64,000 bases of DNA from Ricinus communis (lineage: Eukaryota > Streptophyta > Magnoliopsida > Malpighiales > Euphorbiaceae), in NCBI RefSeq assembly GCF_019578655.1, contig NC_063258.1, positions 18,356,802-18,420,801 of the forward strand. The letters run 5' to 3'. This document shows positions 25,101 to 35,493 of this stretch, piece after piece (position 1 is the first letter of the stretch; each line of letters starts with the position of its first letter). Under the pieces are notes generated by a model. The model had not been told where the DNA came from and ran no database searches. It saw only the letters and a list, made by a program, of their open reading frames with translations. Made by a program: the position numbers and the translations under genes.

Positions 25101-26893
25101 CAAATATACCACTCTTATGGGGTTGTTTTCTAATATTGACAAATATACCCCCTCTTGCGGGATTGTTTTCTCATATTGACAAATATACCCCTCTTCCAGG
25201 GTTGTTTTCTCATATTAAAAAATATACTACTTTTTTGGAGTTATTTTCACATGTTGAAAGATATACCCCTTTTATGAGGTCATTTTCCAATATTGACAAA
25301 TATACCACTCTTACGCAGTTGCTTTCTAAAATTGAAAAATATATGCCTCTTACGGGGCTACTCTCTAATATTGACAAACATAGCCCTCTTACAGGATTGT
25401 TTTCAAATATTGACAAATATACCCTTCTTACAGGGTTGTTTTCTCATATTGACAAATATACCACTTGTTGTTGTTTTCTAATATTAAAAGATATACCCCT
25501 CTTACGAGGTTATTTTCACGTATTGAAAAATATACCACTTTTTTGTGGTTGTTTTCTCATGTTGAAAGATATACCCCTCTTACGTTGTTATTTTCTAATA
25601 TTGACAAATATACCCCTCTTACGGGGTTGTTTTCTCATGTTAAACAATATACAACATTTCTAGGGTTGTTTTCTCATGTTGAAAGATATATTCCCTTTAC
25701 GGGGTTATTTTCTAATATTTACAAATATACCCCTCTTATGGGGTTCTTTTCTCATATTGATAAATATACCGCTCTTACGGGGTTGTTTTCTCTTGTTGAA
25801 AGATGTACCCCTCTTAAGGGGTTATTTTCTAAAATTGACAAATATACCCCTTACGGGGTTGTTTTCTAATATTGACAAATATACCCCCTCTTACGGGGTT
25901 GTGTTCTTATATTAAATAATATACCATTTTTCTAGGGTTGTTTTGTCATGCTGAATGATATATCCCTCTTACGGGGTTGTTTACTAATTTTTACAAATAT
26001 ACCCCTCTTACGGGGTTGTTCTCTCATATGAACAAATATACCACTCTTATAGGGTTGTTTTCTCTTGTTGAAAGATATACCCCTCTTAAGGGGTTGTCTT
26101 CTAAAATTGACAAATATACCCCTCTTATGGGGTTGTTTTCTCATATTGACAAATATACCCCTCTTACGTGGTTGTTTTCTCATATTAAATAATATACAAC
26201 ATTTCTGAAGTTGTGTTCTCATGTTGAAACACACATCCCTCTTACATGGTTGTTTTCTAGTATTTACAAATATACCCCTCTTACGGGGTTGTTTTCTTAT
26301 ATTGACAAATATACCACTCTTACGGGGTTATTTTCTCATGTTGAAAGATATACCCCTCTCAAGGGGTTGTTTCCTAATATTGATAAATATACCCCTCTTA
26401 CAGGGTTGTTTTCAAATATTGACAAATATACCCCTCTCATGGGGTTGTTTTCTCATATTGAGAAATATACCACTTTTTTGGGGTTGTTTTCTTATGTTGA
26501 AAGATATACCCCTCATACGGGGTGTTTTCTAATATTGAAAAATATACCCCTTTTACAGGGTTATTTTCTTATATTGACAAATATACCCTTCTTATGGGAT
26601 TGTTTTCTCGTATTAAAAGATATACCACTTTTATGGGGTTGTTTTTTCATATTGACAAATATACCATTTTTTTAAGGTTGTTTTCTCATTTTAAAAGGTA
26701 TACCCCTCTTACGGGGTTGTGTTCTAATATTGACAATTATAGCCTTCTTACGGGGTTGTTTTCTCATATTAAAAAGTATACCAATTTTTTAGGGTTGTTT
26801 TCTCATGTTGAAAGATATACCCCTCTTATGGGGTTGTTTTCTAATATTGTCAAATATACTCCTATTACGGGGTTGTTTTCTAATATTGACAAA
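16189..26893. repeat. 39-bp satellite, array 3 (higher-order type II, trimer)
   Basis: There are about 274 monomers by length, with the same conserved GGGGTTGTTTTCTCAT block as arrays 1 and 2 but a different set of variants. Three monomers alternate. One carries 'GTTGAAAGATATACCCCTC', one 'AATATTGACAAATATACCC' and one 'ATATTGACAAATATACCAC' followed by a T-run. They form a trimer of about 117 bases, often with insertions of a fourth monomer. The 'AAAATTAACCCATTT' marker of arrays 1 and 2 is absent. The part at about 18990-20110 is more degenerate, with shortened monomers. The array ends where element C inserted, and a stub continues at 36913. Confidence 0.94.
20257..21735. repeat. Recent tandem duplication of about 737 bp inside array 3
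   Basis: The block at 20257-20990 is repeated at 20996-21735 almost base for base. The rare monomer 'GAAAGATAGATCGCT' occurs at about 20388 and 21126. The odd 'TTATCTTGACAAATATACC' and 'CATGTTAACAAATATTCC' monomers also recur at the same offset. The unit is close to 19 monomers. Because this block is far more similar than neighbouring monomers, it must be a late event, such as unequal exchange or slippage. Confidence 0.88.
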
Positions 26894-28328
26894 TGGTGTG
26901 TACTAAGTCAAGCAAGACTATGACCTAAGGCAGTGTACCTATCAGTGAAGTATAGCTAACGGCGAGTACCAAGTGTCGTATTCCCCAAAGAACGTGTGAA
27001 CCTAAATCTACTCAATCTTCTCTGTTATCTAATCACAGACAATAAATGGTGTTAATGAATAATTCCTAAATTAACTAATAGCTACTCCAATTGTTGTCGA
27101 ACTACGTATACTAGGGATTGATTAATTCAAGTAAAGGAATAACCCTTTGGGAATTCTTGTCTCTAAGGAATGAAACTAAGGGTGGAATTGATTGATTGAA
27201 TCCAATTTCCGTGGGAAAATCTCTACACAATTAATGCCTTTCTCAAGGACACTAACATCTTAAGTTAGATTAATTAGGTTGAAATCTCTTCCTAACTCTA
27301 ATTACCCAAATTAGCATTATGTACCATTTAACACTATTGAGAGTTGTTAATTCTCAATCTGGTAGAATGAACACCCTATCTCTAGGAGAATTCAATTCTA
27401 GGTTGCAAGGGACAATCCAAACCTAAACGTCTTTCTCAAGATCATTCAAATTTCAAAAATCATTCAACAAGATATAAAGAACAAATCAATAAATACTTCC
27501 ATTGCAAACCAATATTGACAATCAATACATTCAATTCAAAATTGAAGTACAAAAATCCCTAGATAAAGAACCCCAATGGGTTAATAAGTTTAGCTAATCA
27601 TGTTCATAATCACAACTAACAAGAATTCAATTATAAAAAATGAGTAAAGGTAGAGGAACCTGACTACACCACTGAATGAGAGTAAATAGCTCCAATTCCT
27701 CGTGCCCAATTTTGGATCGATTCTTGTTCCTCTTACTCAGATTGAAACCAATCGACAATCCTCGCCAATCTTTGATCTTCGAAGAGAATTCAAGTGAAAC
27801 CTTGATCCAAGTCTCCTTTTCTCTTAGTTTCAACTTAGAAAACCCTTAGATAGAGAAAAAGATGAGATTTGGACGTCCTAACCCTTGCTGCCCTCCTTTT
27901 TCTCTTCTCTTTCTTTTTAAATGAATTTGACCAGCTGCCATGAACATGGCCGTGTTGACGCTCGTGTTCCCAACACGTTCTGGTGTTGATGCCCGTGTTA
28001 CTCTCTATGGCCATGCTCCCTAAAAACCTTTTTTCCTTTGATGTTTGTTGCATCCAACACAGCCGTGTTGGTGGTTGTATTGGGAACACAGCCAGTGTTG
28101 AATCCAACACGGCCGTGTTAACCTTCCTCATGGGCATGCTTAGCTTGTTTCGACAGCTTTGACGTCCAATTATGCTCCAATTCTTCCCTTTATCATACTT
28201 TGACTTCTTTTGGACCTAATGCACACAAACAGACACATAGGGTGAGTGTTGGAACCAATTCACATCTAAATATACATAAAATTAATCTTAAAAACCCCAT
28301 TTAGATGTGTGTATTTTACGCACATCCA
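26894..28328 (-). mobile_element. 3' LTR of element C
   Basis: The plus strand begins TGGTGTGTAC at 26894, directly after the target duplication, and ends CACATCCA at 28328, next to the polypurine tract. Compared with the 5' LTR it has an extra stretch of about 20 bases near 28020-28045. Around 27950-28130 it contains several copies of an inverted motif built on CAACACGGCCGTGTTGG. No gene is present; the open frames on the minus strand (27627-28137) are LTR sequence. Confidence 0.93.
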
Positions 28329-28342
28329 ATAACCCCACACTT
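28329..28342 (-). other. Polypurine tract of element C
   Basis: The plus strand reads ATAACCCCACACTT, which is AAGTGTGGGGTTAT on the element strand, adjoining the 3' LTR. The same AAGTGTGGGGTTAT precedes the 3' LTR of element E at about 61774-61788, confirming that the two are one family. Confidence 0.85.
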
Positions 28343-29911
28343 ATCTCATTGCTTATCCTCAAGCAATCAAAAGTAAAATAAGGAAAATAAACCACTAAGG
28401 AACAATACTTAAACCGGACAGAAGCTAGAGAGCTCCCGCACATATCCTTAACAAGCGTAAGTCAAACAAAAAGAAATGAAGCAATCAATTCAAGTATCAC
28501 AACCAAGATGCCAATAATTCATAAAATACTGTCTCAACAAAATTATTCAGAACCAACTCCTCACCAGATTCACTCTAAGTCACTCAAAGTGTTTAAAGGA
28601 TAGTGTTAAATCGCTCAATGCATCAAATTCTGCCTTACTTACTATATGCTTGCTATGAAATCCTACTCCTACCACTTATGGAGAGTCAACAACCATGTCA
28701 AGAGGTCTTTATAAGCGTTGTAATGGGGATTAGGTAAAGGTAGGTAAATTTGGTCAGAGCTGAACCTATGGTGTTCTGCAATGAAATACATGACCTGCAC
28801 ACAAGTCACAATGATCACAAGGGGTAAACAATGGACAGTAGTCCAAGGTGGGAAATAAGAATCAAGTCAAAATGTTTAGCTCACTTACTTTCTTTATTTT
28901 CATCACCTTTCCCTCTTATTCTTCTATTCTTTTTCTTTTTTGTCATAAGGGAAGAACATTCACATAATAGAGTGAATTTCTTTTGGATTGAAGAAAGCTA
29001 CTATAAGATTCCACACTATTCCTAAGAAAAAAATTCCCAATAAAAACAACTCATGTGCAGAATCATAACCCAAAGCAGAATAAAACTAAGTGGCAATGAA
29101 ATATGATAAAAAAAATGGTGAAAGAGAGGGTTATCTACAGAATCAATAAATGAATGAAGGCTATTTGGCTAGAATGAAAAACCTAAGTGCCTCTATCATA
29201 CCAAAGTGTTAAACTCTCCTTGTGGCCCTCATAAGCATTACCGAGCAAGTTCTAAAAGTAAAGACAGTAATTGGCACTCTCAAGAAGAAATAAATACAAG
29301 CATATAAAGTGTATGCTTACAATTTAGGCTCTATTTCTCACAAGTGTGCTTTTGAGTAGGTTCCAAACAAAAATCATCAAAACAAAATTAAATAAACCAA
29401 AGCAACTTAGTGCAAAATTCAAACTAATTATCTTACATTCTTCTGCAAAACTCAACACTATCGGTTTTACCCGATCACATGGACATAAACAGGATTTCAA
29501 AAGCAAGTCAACAGTAAGAGCATCGAAACAAAGTGAAAAATTTTCAAAATTTTACAAAAGATTGCATAAAGAATAAATAAATAACTGAGATGGGATAAAT
29601 GAAATGCGATATATACACTAGAAAAGGATCTGAATTTCATATATAAAACAATAAAAACACGAAAAGAAGTGTATATAAATATCACCACCCCACACTTGAA
29701 GGACACACTGTCCTCAGTGTACAAAATATAAGAAATGCAAAAGGAAAAAGAAATAATACTGTAAAACCTAATCACCTAAGTTCACATAATTCAAACAAAA
29801 TCTAATACCCAAAATGGAAAGAAAAAAAAAAGAGAACTAAAGAAATAAAATGAAAATAAAAGAAACAAGCTTCTTTAAAGTCATAAGCTGGACTTTATTC
29901 TTTTATTTGAA
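28343..29911 (-). mobile_element. Non-coding 3' region of element C
   Basis: About 1.57 kb lies between the integrase stop and the polypurine tract. Athila elements often have an envelope-like frame here. I see none: the longest frame (29497-29775, minus) is hydrophobic and low-complexity, without an obvious start context or domain. The sequence is collinear with 60470-61773 of element E, including the stretch near 28850-28930, so the non-coding tail is shared by the family. It probably includes the transcript's 3' end signals, but I cannot point to one. Confidence 0.75.
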
Positions 29912-31105
29912 TCAGAAATGGAGCGCCCAATTCACATGCTCCTTCATATCTAGTGACCCTCCAAGGTAATGCTTCAACCTCTTCCCATTAACCTTGAAAT
30001 TTCCCTTTTCCGAATGATGCACTTCAACCGCACCATAAGGGAAGACTTGCATCACTGTAAATGGCCTCGACCAACAACTCTTCAGCTTCCCTGGAAATAA
30101 ATGGAGATGAGAGTTAAATAACAACACACTATGTCCTATGTTAAACTCCTTCAAATTTTTCAATCGCTTGTCATGCCATTGTTTGGTCTTCGCCTTGTAG
30201 ATTGTTGAATTTTCATAGGCTTGTTGACGCCACTCCTCTAGCTCATTCATTTGCCACTGCCTTTGTCTACCTGCGCTATCCAAATCAAAGTTAAACGATT
30301 TAAGTGCCCATAACGCTTTATGTTCTAGCTCCACAGGTAAATGACAACCTTTTCCATACACAAGCCTAAAGGGAGTGAAACCTGTAGAAGTCCTATAGGT
30401 AGTTCTAAATGCCTATAAAGCATCATCTAGCTTTGTAGTCCAATCTTTCCTACTGGCTCCTACAGTCTTCTCTAAAATGCGCTTAAGCCCCCTATTAGTA
30501 ACCTCTCCTTGCCCACTCATTTATGGATGATAAGGCGTGGAGAATCGTTGAGATACTCCATATCTTTTAAGCACTTTCTCAAGTTGAGAATTACAGAAAT
30601 AGGTTTCCCTATCACTAATTAATGCTCGAGGTGTTCCAAACCTAGAGAATAGTCTCTTAAGGAACCTCACAACTACCCTAGCATCATTACTAGGCAAGGC
30701 TTGTGCCTCAGGCCATTTAGAAAAATATTCAACAGCCACCATTATATACTTGCATCCATACGAAGAAGGAAAAGGACCTATAAAATCAATGCCCCAAACA
30801 TAAAAAATTTCCAACACTTGTATACTATGTTGGGGCATTTCATCTCGGGCAGAAATATTACCTGACCGTTGGCATGCATCACAAACCTGGACATATGCTC
30901 GTGCATCTTGGAAGATAGTCGGCCAATAAAAACCAGCATCCATAACCTTCCTAGCCGTATGGTTTATGGCTTGGTGTCCACCAACCAATCCCTCATGACA
31001 ATGCTTGAGAATTTGAATGATCTCCTCCCCATATACACACCTCCTGATAATTTGATCTGCACAAATTCTAAACAAGAAGGGGTCGTCCCAAATGTAATAC
31101 TTCAA
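29912..31105 (-). pseudogene. Integrase of element C, two premature stops
   Basis: The first segment (30521-31105) has the zinc-binding region ('[19 protein letters not shown]', 'CDACQRSG') and core motifs '[18 protein letters not shown]', '[12 protein letters not shown]' and '[17 protein letters not shown]', up to 'FSTPYHP'. A stop follows at about 30518, and a second stop falls at about 30410 where the family normally has a tryptophan. The second segment (29912-30361) is the C-terminal part with 'YGKGCHLPVELEHKALWALK' and 'FPYGAVEVHHSEKGNFKVNG'. The D-D core positions can be seen, but no full protein can be made. Both stops fit C-to-T or G-to-A changes. Confidence 0.93.
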
Positions 31106-31106
31106 G

Positions 31107-31961
31107 TCAAAGAAAGAATTTCTTCTTTCTTTGGCCCATCATACCCTTTGGGAGTACCCTTGCAGCCAAATAATTTGCATAACCAGAAAACCAAGGAATA
31201 GCATTTGCCACCTGCATTGAGCATAGGTGCTCATCCGGAAAAAAGTCATCGATCTCTTTCTCATTAAGCTCCTCCAAGTGCGGGTTCTCTAATCGAGAAA
31301 GATGGTCTGCTGCAAGATTTTCAGCTCCTCGTTTGTCCTTAATTTCCAAGTCAAATTCCTGTAACAAAAGAACCCAACGAATCAATCTTGGCTTAGAATC
31401 ATGCTTTGAAAATAAATACCTTAAAGCAGAATGATCCATGTAAGCAATTGTCTTTGACAGCACAAGGTAGGAACGAAATTTGTCAAAAGCGAACACGACA
31501 GCTAGGAGCTCCTTCTCTGTAGTTGTATAGTGTTCTTAGGTATCCGTAAGCATCTTGCCAGCATAGTAAATAGGCTGGAATTTCTTCTCCTTGCGCTGGC
31601 CTAAAATAGCTCCAACTGCAAAATCACTAGCATCGCACATAAGCTCAAAGGGCAGCTCCCAATCAGGAGAAACCATGATGGGAGCCGTGGTTAGTTTTTT
31701 CTTTAATAACTCAAAAGCTCTTAAACAATCATCATCAAATTCAAAAGGTATATCTTTTACTAGCAATTGAGTTAAAGGCATAGCAAGCTTAGAAAAGTCC
31801 TTAATGAACCTTCTATAGAACCCTACATGCCCTAAGAAACTTCTAATAGCCCTAACCGAAGTAGGGGGAGGTAGTTTACTTATAACTTCCACTTTAGCTC
31901 TATCTACTTCCAACCCTGCATGTGACACTTTATGTCCTAAGACTATACCCTCTTGGACCAT
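31107..31961 (-). pseudogene. RNase H region of element C, stop and frameshift
   Basis: The segment at 31536-31961 starts with 'EGIVLGHKVSHAGLEVDRAK' and includes 'RSFLGHVGFYRRFIKDFSK' and 'CDASDFAVGAILGQRKEKK', the connection and start of RNase H. A TAA stop at about 31533 breaks it. The segment at 31107-31496 continues with '[20 protein letters not shown]', '[18 protein letters not shown]' and '[18 protein letters not shown]'. It ends in 'QRKKKFFL' followed by TGA. There the frame shifts in an AAG/TTCTT-rich run just before the integrase. The domain order fits Athila pol exactly. Confidence 0.92.
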
Positions 31962-31976
31962 AAAATGACATTTTTC

Positions 31977-33002
31977 CTAATTCAACATAAGGTTAGCTTC
32001 AATACACCTAGCTAACATCCTTTCCAAATTTTGCAAACAATGGGAAAAAGAGTTACCGAATACAGAGAAGTCATCCATGAAGACCTCCATCGACTCCACT
32101 ATCATGTCATGGAAAATGGCCATCATACACCGCTGAAAGGTCGTAGGCGCATTACACAAGCCAAGCGGCATCCTCCTATAGGCAAAAGTGCCATAAGGAC
32201 AAGTGAATGTCATCTTCTCTTGGTCTTCTGGTGCTATGGGAATCTGAAAATAACCAGAAAAACCATCAAGGAAACAATAATACTTATGGCCTGAAAGCCT
32301 CTCAAGCATTTGATCGATAAAAGGAAGGGGAAAGTGGTCCTTTCGGGTTGTGTCATTCAAGCGTCGGTAGTCTATGCAAACCCGAAAGCCCATTACTGTT
32401 CTTGTAGGGATCAACTCCTCCTTTTCATTTTTCACCACCGTCATGCCCCCTTTCTTGGGAACCACCTGAATAGGACTTACCCAAGCACTGTCAGAAATAG
32501 GGTAAATTAAACCTGCATCAAGAAGTTTAATTACCTCCTTTTTAGCCACCTCTTTCATATGAGGGTTCAACCGCCTTTGTGGCTGCACCACCGGTTTGAA
32601 CTCATCCTCCATTAAAATCTTATGAAGGCAGTAACTCGGGTTTATTCCTAGTATATCAGCCGTCTTATATGCAAATGCCTTTGCATACCTTCTCAAAATA
32701 CACAGCATCATCTCCCTCTCCTCAGGTGTGAGATGAGCAGAAATAATAACCGGTAAGTGCTTTGCTTCATCTAGGTAGGCATACATTAAGTGCGCTGGCA
32801 ACTCTTTCAACTCAAGAATGGGCGACTCCTCCAAAGAAGGCTTCAGCTTCTTTACTTCTGACCTGTCAAGATCAACAAAACCATCAGTCTTTTCATCATC
32901 AAAATCAGCAGCTAATAAGTGCTCTAGCTGCTCCAATACTTGTTCATTGGATAAATTATCCTCATTTTCTTGCGTTGCCACTTGCAAAGGATCATCAATC
33001 AT
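31977..33002 (-). pseudogene. Reverse transcriptase of element C (longest surviving frame)
   Basis: This 341-codon frame is the best-preserved coding piece in the window. Residues about 25-100 are a linker with 'SNEQVLEQLEHLL' and 'LPAHLMYAYLDEAKHLPVII'. RT follows: 'QPQRRLNPHMKEVAKKEVIK', 'ISDSAWVSPIQVVPKKGG', 'GFRVCIDYRRLNDTTRKDHF', 'FLDGFSGYFQIPI', 'YRRMPLGLCNAPTTFQRCMM' and the catalytic FMDDFSVFG near residues 308-316. It should read on into RNase H, but a TAG stop follows 'ANLMLN' at 31977-31979, where the family normally has tryptophan. The FMDD form of the catalytic box is an Athila hallmark. Confidence 0.95.
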
Positions 33003-33008
33003 TATTTC

Positions 33009-33690
33009 CTACAATTGAGATTCCACAATATCATTGATAAAATCAATCGAACAGACAGTACCATCATGCTCATATAGGTATCTCAAGGATTTAGTCAAAT
33101 CAAATGTAATGCTCTTATCATCTACCCTAAGTTCCAGCGTTCCGCTACTAACATCTATCAAAGCTTTAGATGTAGCTAAAAATGGTCTACCTAGGATCAA
33201 TGGGACATCACTCTCACCATTCATATCCATGACAACAAAATCCACAGGAAATATAAATTTGTTAACTTTTAACTAGCACATCCTCTATAATCCCTTTCGG
33301 GTACTTAACAGTTCTGTCTGCTAGTTGTATACTCATCCTGGTAGGAGTTAGCTTAGAAGTGCTTAGTCCTAACTCCTCAAACAATGAACTAGGCATCAAA
33401 TTGATGCTAGCTCCCAAATCAGCTAATGCTAGCAATTTCAATTTATCCCCAATCAAATAAGGTATAGTAAAACTCCTTGGATCGTGTCGTTTGATTGGAA
33501 TCTTGCTCTGAAACACTGCTGAGCATTCTGCATTCAAGGTCACCAATCCCAAATCCTCTAACTTCCTCTTGTTGCTTATAATTTTTTTTAAAAACTTCGC
33601 ATACTTTGGCATCTGCGAAATAGCTTCAACAAAAGGCAAGTTAATCCATGAATTATTTAAAAAGATATAAAAATTCTTGAATTCACGATC
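33009..33690 (-). pseudogene. Aspartic protease of element C, frameshifted
   Basis: The segment at 33262-33639 has 'PFVEAISQMPKYAKFLKKII', 'LVTLNAECSAVFQSK' and the active-site region 'LALADLGASINLMPSSLFEE'. The DLGASINLMP form replaces the usual D-S/T-G and is normal for Athila. The segment at 33009-33245 continues with 'VVMDMNGESDVPLILGRPFL' after a frameshift near 33250. Upstream, about 50 bases to 33690 are readable only in the shifted frame. The protease would process the Gag-Pol polyprotein. Confidence 0.9.
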
Positions 33691-34713
33691 AACTTTATCT
33701 TGCTTGAGTTTTGCAGGGATATGGAATGGGAGGTTGGTATGGCCTCGAGGGGATCTTCTTCAAATCCTCCTTCTCTTCAACTGCTCCCTTTTCTTTCTCC
33801 TTAGGCTTGTCTTTCTTTTTTGACTCATCCACCTGCACATCAGAATCATCATTAGTGAAAGGCTTAGATGGACTAGGAAGTTCCTTACCTGATCTCAAAG
33901 TAATTGCTTTGGCATGCTCCCTTGGATTAGACTCTGCGTTACTTGGAAGCGTGCTGGCCGCCTCTCGACCATCATCCTGAACAAACGCCCAATTTGAGTT
34001 TCTAAGTTCTGAATTGAAGCTTGTTGATTCTGAATGGCAGTGTCCATTTGTTGAAATCTGTTCTCTGAAGTTGCAATGAACTTCGTCATCAACTCTTCTA
34101 AGTTAGGTTTCTTCTCTTGACTACCTTCTGTTTGATGGGGAACAGAATGCATAGGTTGCTGCGGATGCAACCTTTGATATCTTGGTGGGCCTTAGTTATT
34201 AGAATTCCTCCATCCAAAATTAGGATGATTCCTCCACCCTAGGTTGTATGTATTACTGTAGGGATCATTCTGCTGCCTACCTGCATAATCAACATGCTCA
34301 ACGTTAGAAACATTAGTAGGCATAGAAGATGCAAACATACCTCCCGCTTTACAATTGGCACTGTAATGCGGTCCACCATAGAATTCAAATCCGGGCTGAA
34401 CTGCTTGGATCGGCATATGAAGTTGTTCTATCTTTTTGGAAAGTAGCTCTACTTGTGCTGCCAAGGCTGCTGTAGGATCTGCCTCAGCCCGATATACAAC
34501 GGGCTTTGGACCTTTATCCCGTGGAGTTTGCCAATGATAAGTGTTGGTGGCCATCTCTTCTATCAAATCCTGGGCTTGCTCAGGTATTTTGCTATTGATA
34601 GCTCCCCCTGCAGCTGCATCTACCATTTGTCTAGTGGTTGTATTCATGCCACTATAGAATGTCTGCACTTGCATCCAGAGAGGAAGACCATGGTGTGGGC
34701 AACACCTTAACAA
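33691..34713 (-). pseudogene. Gag C-terminal half of element C, broken
   Basis: There are three pieces. The segment at 34192-34713 contains 'YSGMNTTTRQMVDAAAGGAI' and a proline/asparagine-rich tail. It ends at a TAA stop followed by more gag sequence. The segment at 33895-34170 has 'LEELMTKFIATSENRFQQMD' and 'QASIQNLETQIGRL', a probable coiled coil. The segment at 33695-33898 has 'MRSGKELPSPSKPF' and a lysine/glutamate-rich linker. A frameshift near 33950 separates the last two. No CCHC zinc knuckle is evident in the readable parts. Element E keeps the same coiled-coil and 'TLRSGE' segments (59400-59610), showing common descent. Confidence 0.87.
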
Positions 34714-34728
34714 GTCCTTGAAGCGCTC

Positions 34729-35327
34729 CTAGGCTTCGTACATCGATTCTCCTTCACCTTGCACAAAAGAAGATATGTTATTTCGCATTTGAGCAGTCTT
34801 AGTAGGAGGGAAATACTTATTCAAAAACTTTTCAGCCAAAGAAGTCCAGGTAGTGATCGTTTTCGATGGCAAGGACTGCAACCATCTTTTCGCTCTATCC
34901 CTCAAGGAAAAAGGAAACAGCCTCAACCGTATGGCATCATCAGTTGTTCCATTAATCTTAAAGGTATCACATATTTCCAAGAAGTTGGCAATATGCTCGT
35001 TCGGATCTTCGCTCGCCAATCCTCCAAATTGCACCGTATTCTGGATCATATGGATTACATTCGGCTTTATTTCAAAATTATTGGCCGCCACGGAGACCTC
35101 ACTATCCCAGTTTGCGTCCCTGCTAAAGAGGGCCTAGCAAACTCGTACATGGTCCTTTCATCATTATCTCCATTTGCATTGTGGTTCTCCATCTCACTAG
35201 TTTCACGAACAGGAATCTCTGCTTCAATCTCCTCCTCTACTGCCTGCATACACCCCCTTAGCAATCTAAAAGAGCGCTCGGGTTCAGATAAAGGCTCTGT
35301 AAGATTAGGATTAGAGCTCCTAGTCAT
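34729..35327 (-). pseudogene. Gag N-terminal half of element C, broken
   Basis: A 5' segment (35067-35327) gives an acidic N-terminus with 'NLTEPLSEPERSFRLLRGCM' and '[18 protein letters not shown]'. After a frameshift near 35085, 34729-35091 gives a classic retrotransposon Gag core: '[20 protein letters not shown]', '[20 protein letters not shown]' and '[20 protein letters not shown]'. This core ends at 'GEGESMYEA' with a TAG stop where the family has tryptophan. Gag forms the particle in which reverse transcription takes place. The domain call is secure. Confidence 0.92.
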
Positions 35328-35469
35328 AAACTACCTGAGCACAATAAAGAACAACAACACCAACAAACAGGATAAGAACAAAACTATACATAAAAATAAA
35401 TTATAAACAAAAAGAGAAATGACTAGACTAACAAATATTAAAATTTCAATTTAGTTCACAGAAAACCGT

Positions 35470-35487
35470 TCCCCGGCAAAGGCACCA
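35470..35487 (-). other. Primer binding site of element C (tRNA-Asp-like)
   Basis: On the element strand this reads TGGTGCCTTTGCCGGGGA, six bases inside the 5' LTR. It matches the perfect tRNA-Asp-type site in element E (TGGCGCCGTTGCCGGGGA) at 16 of 18 positions. The two differences suggest decay after insertion. Confidence 0.88.
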
Positions 35488-35493
35488 AAAACT

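Noticed and set aside
16189..26893. CRISPR-like array, since conserved blocks alternate with variable blocks
   Set aside because: The variable halves are a small set of recurring variants, not unique spacers. There are no cas genes, and the rest of the window is clearly plant nuclear DNA.
28343..29911. Envelope-like gene expected downstream of pol in some Athila elements
   Set aside because: No frame with a signal peptide, transmembrane segment or meaningful length exists. The same non-coding sequence occurs in element E.
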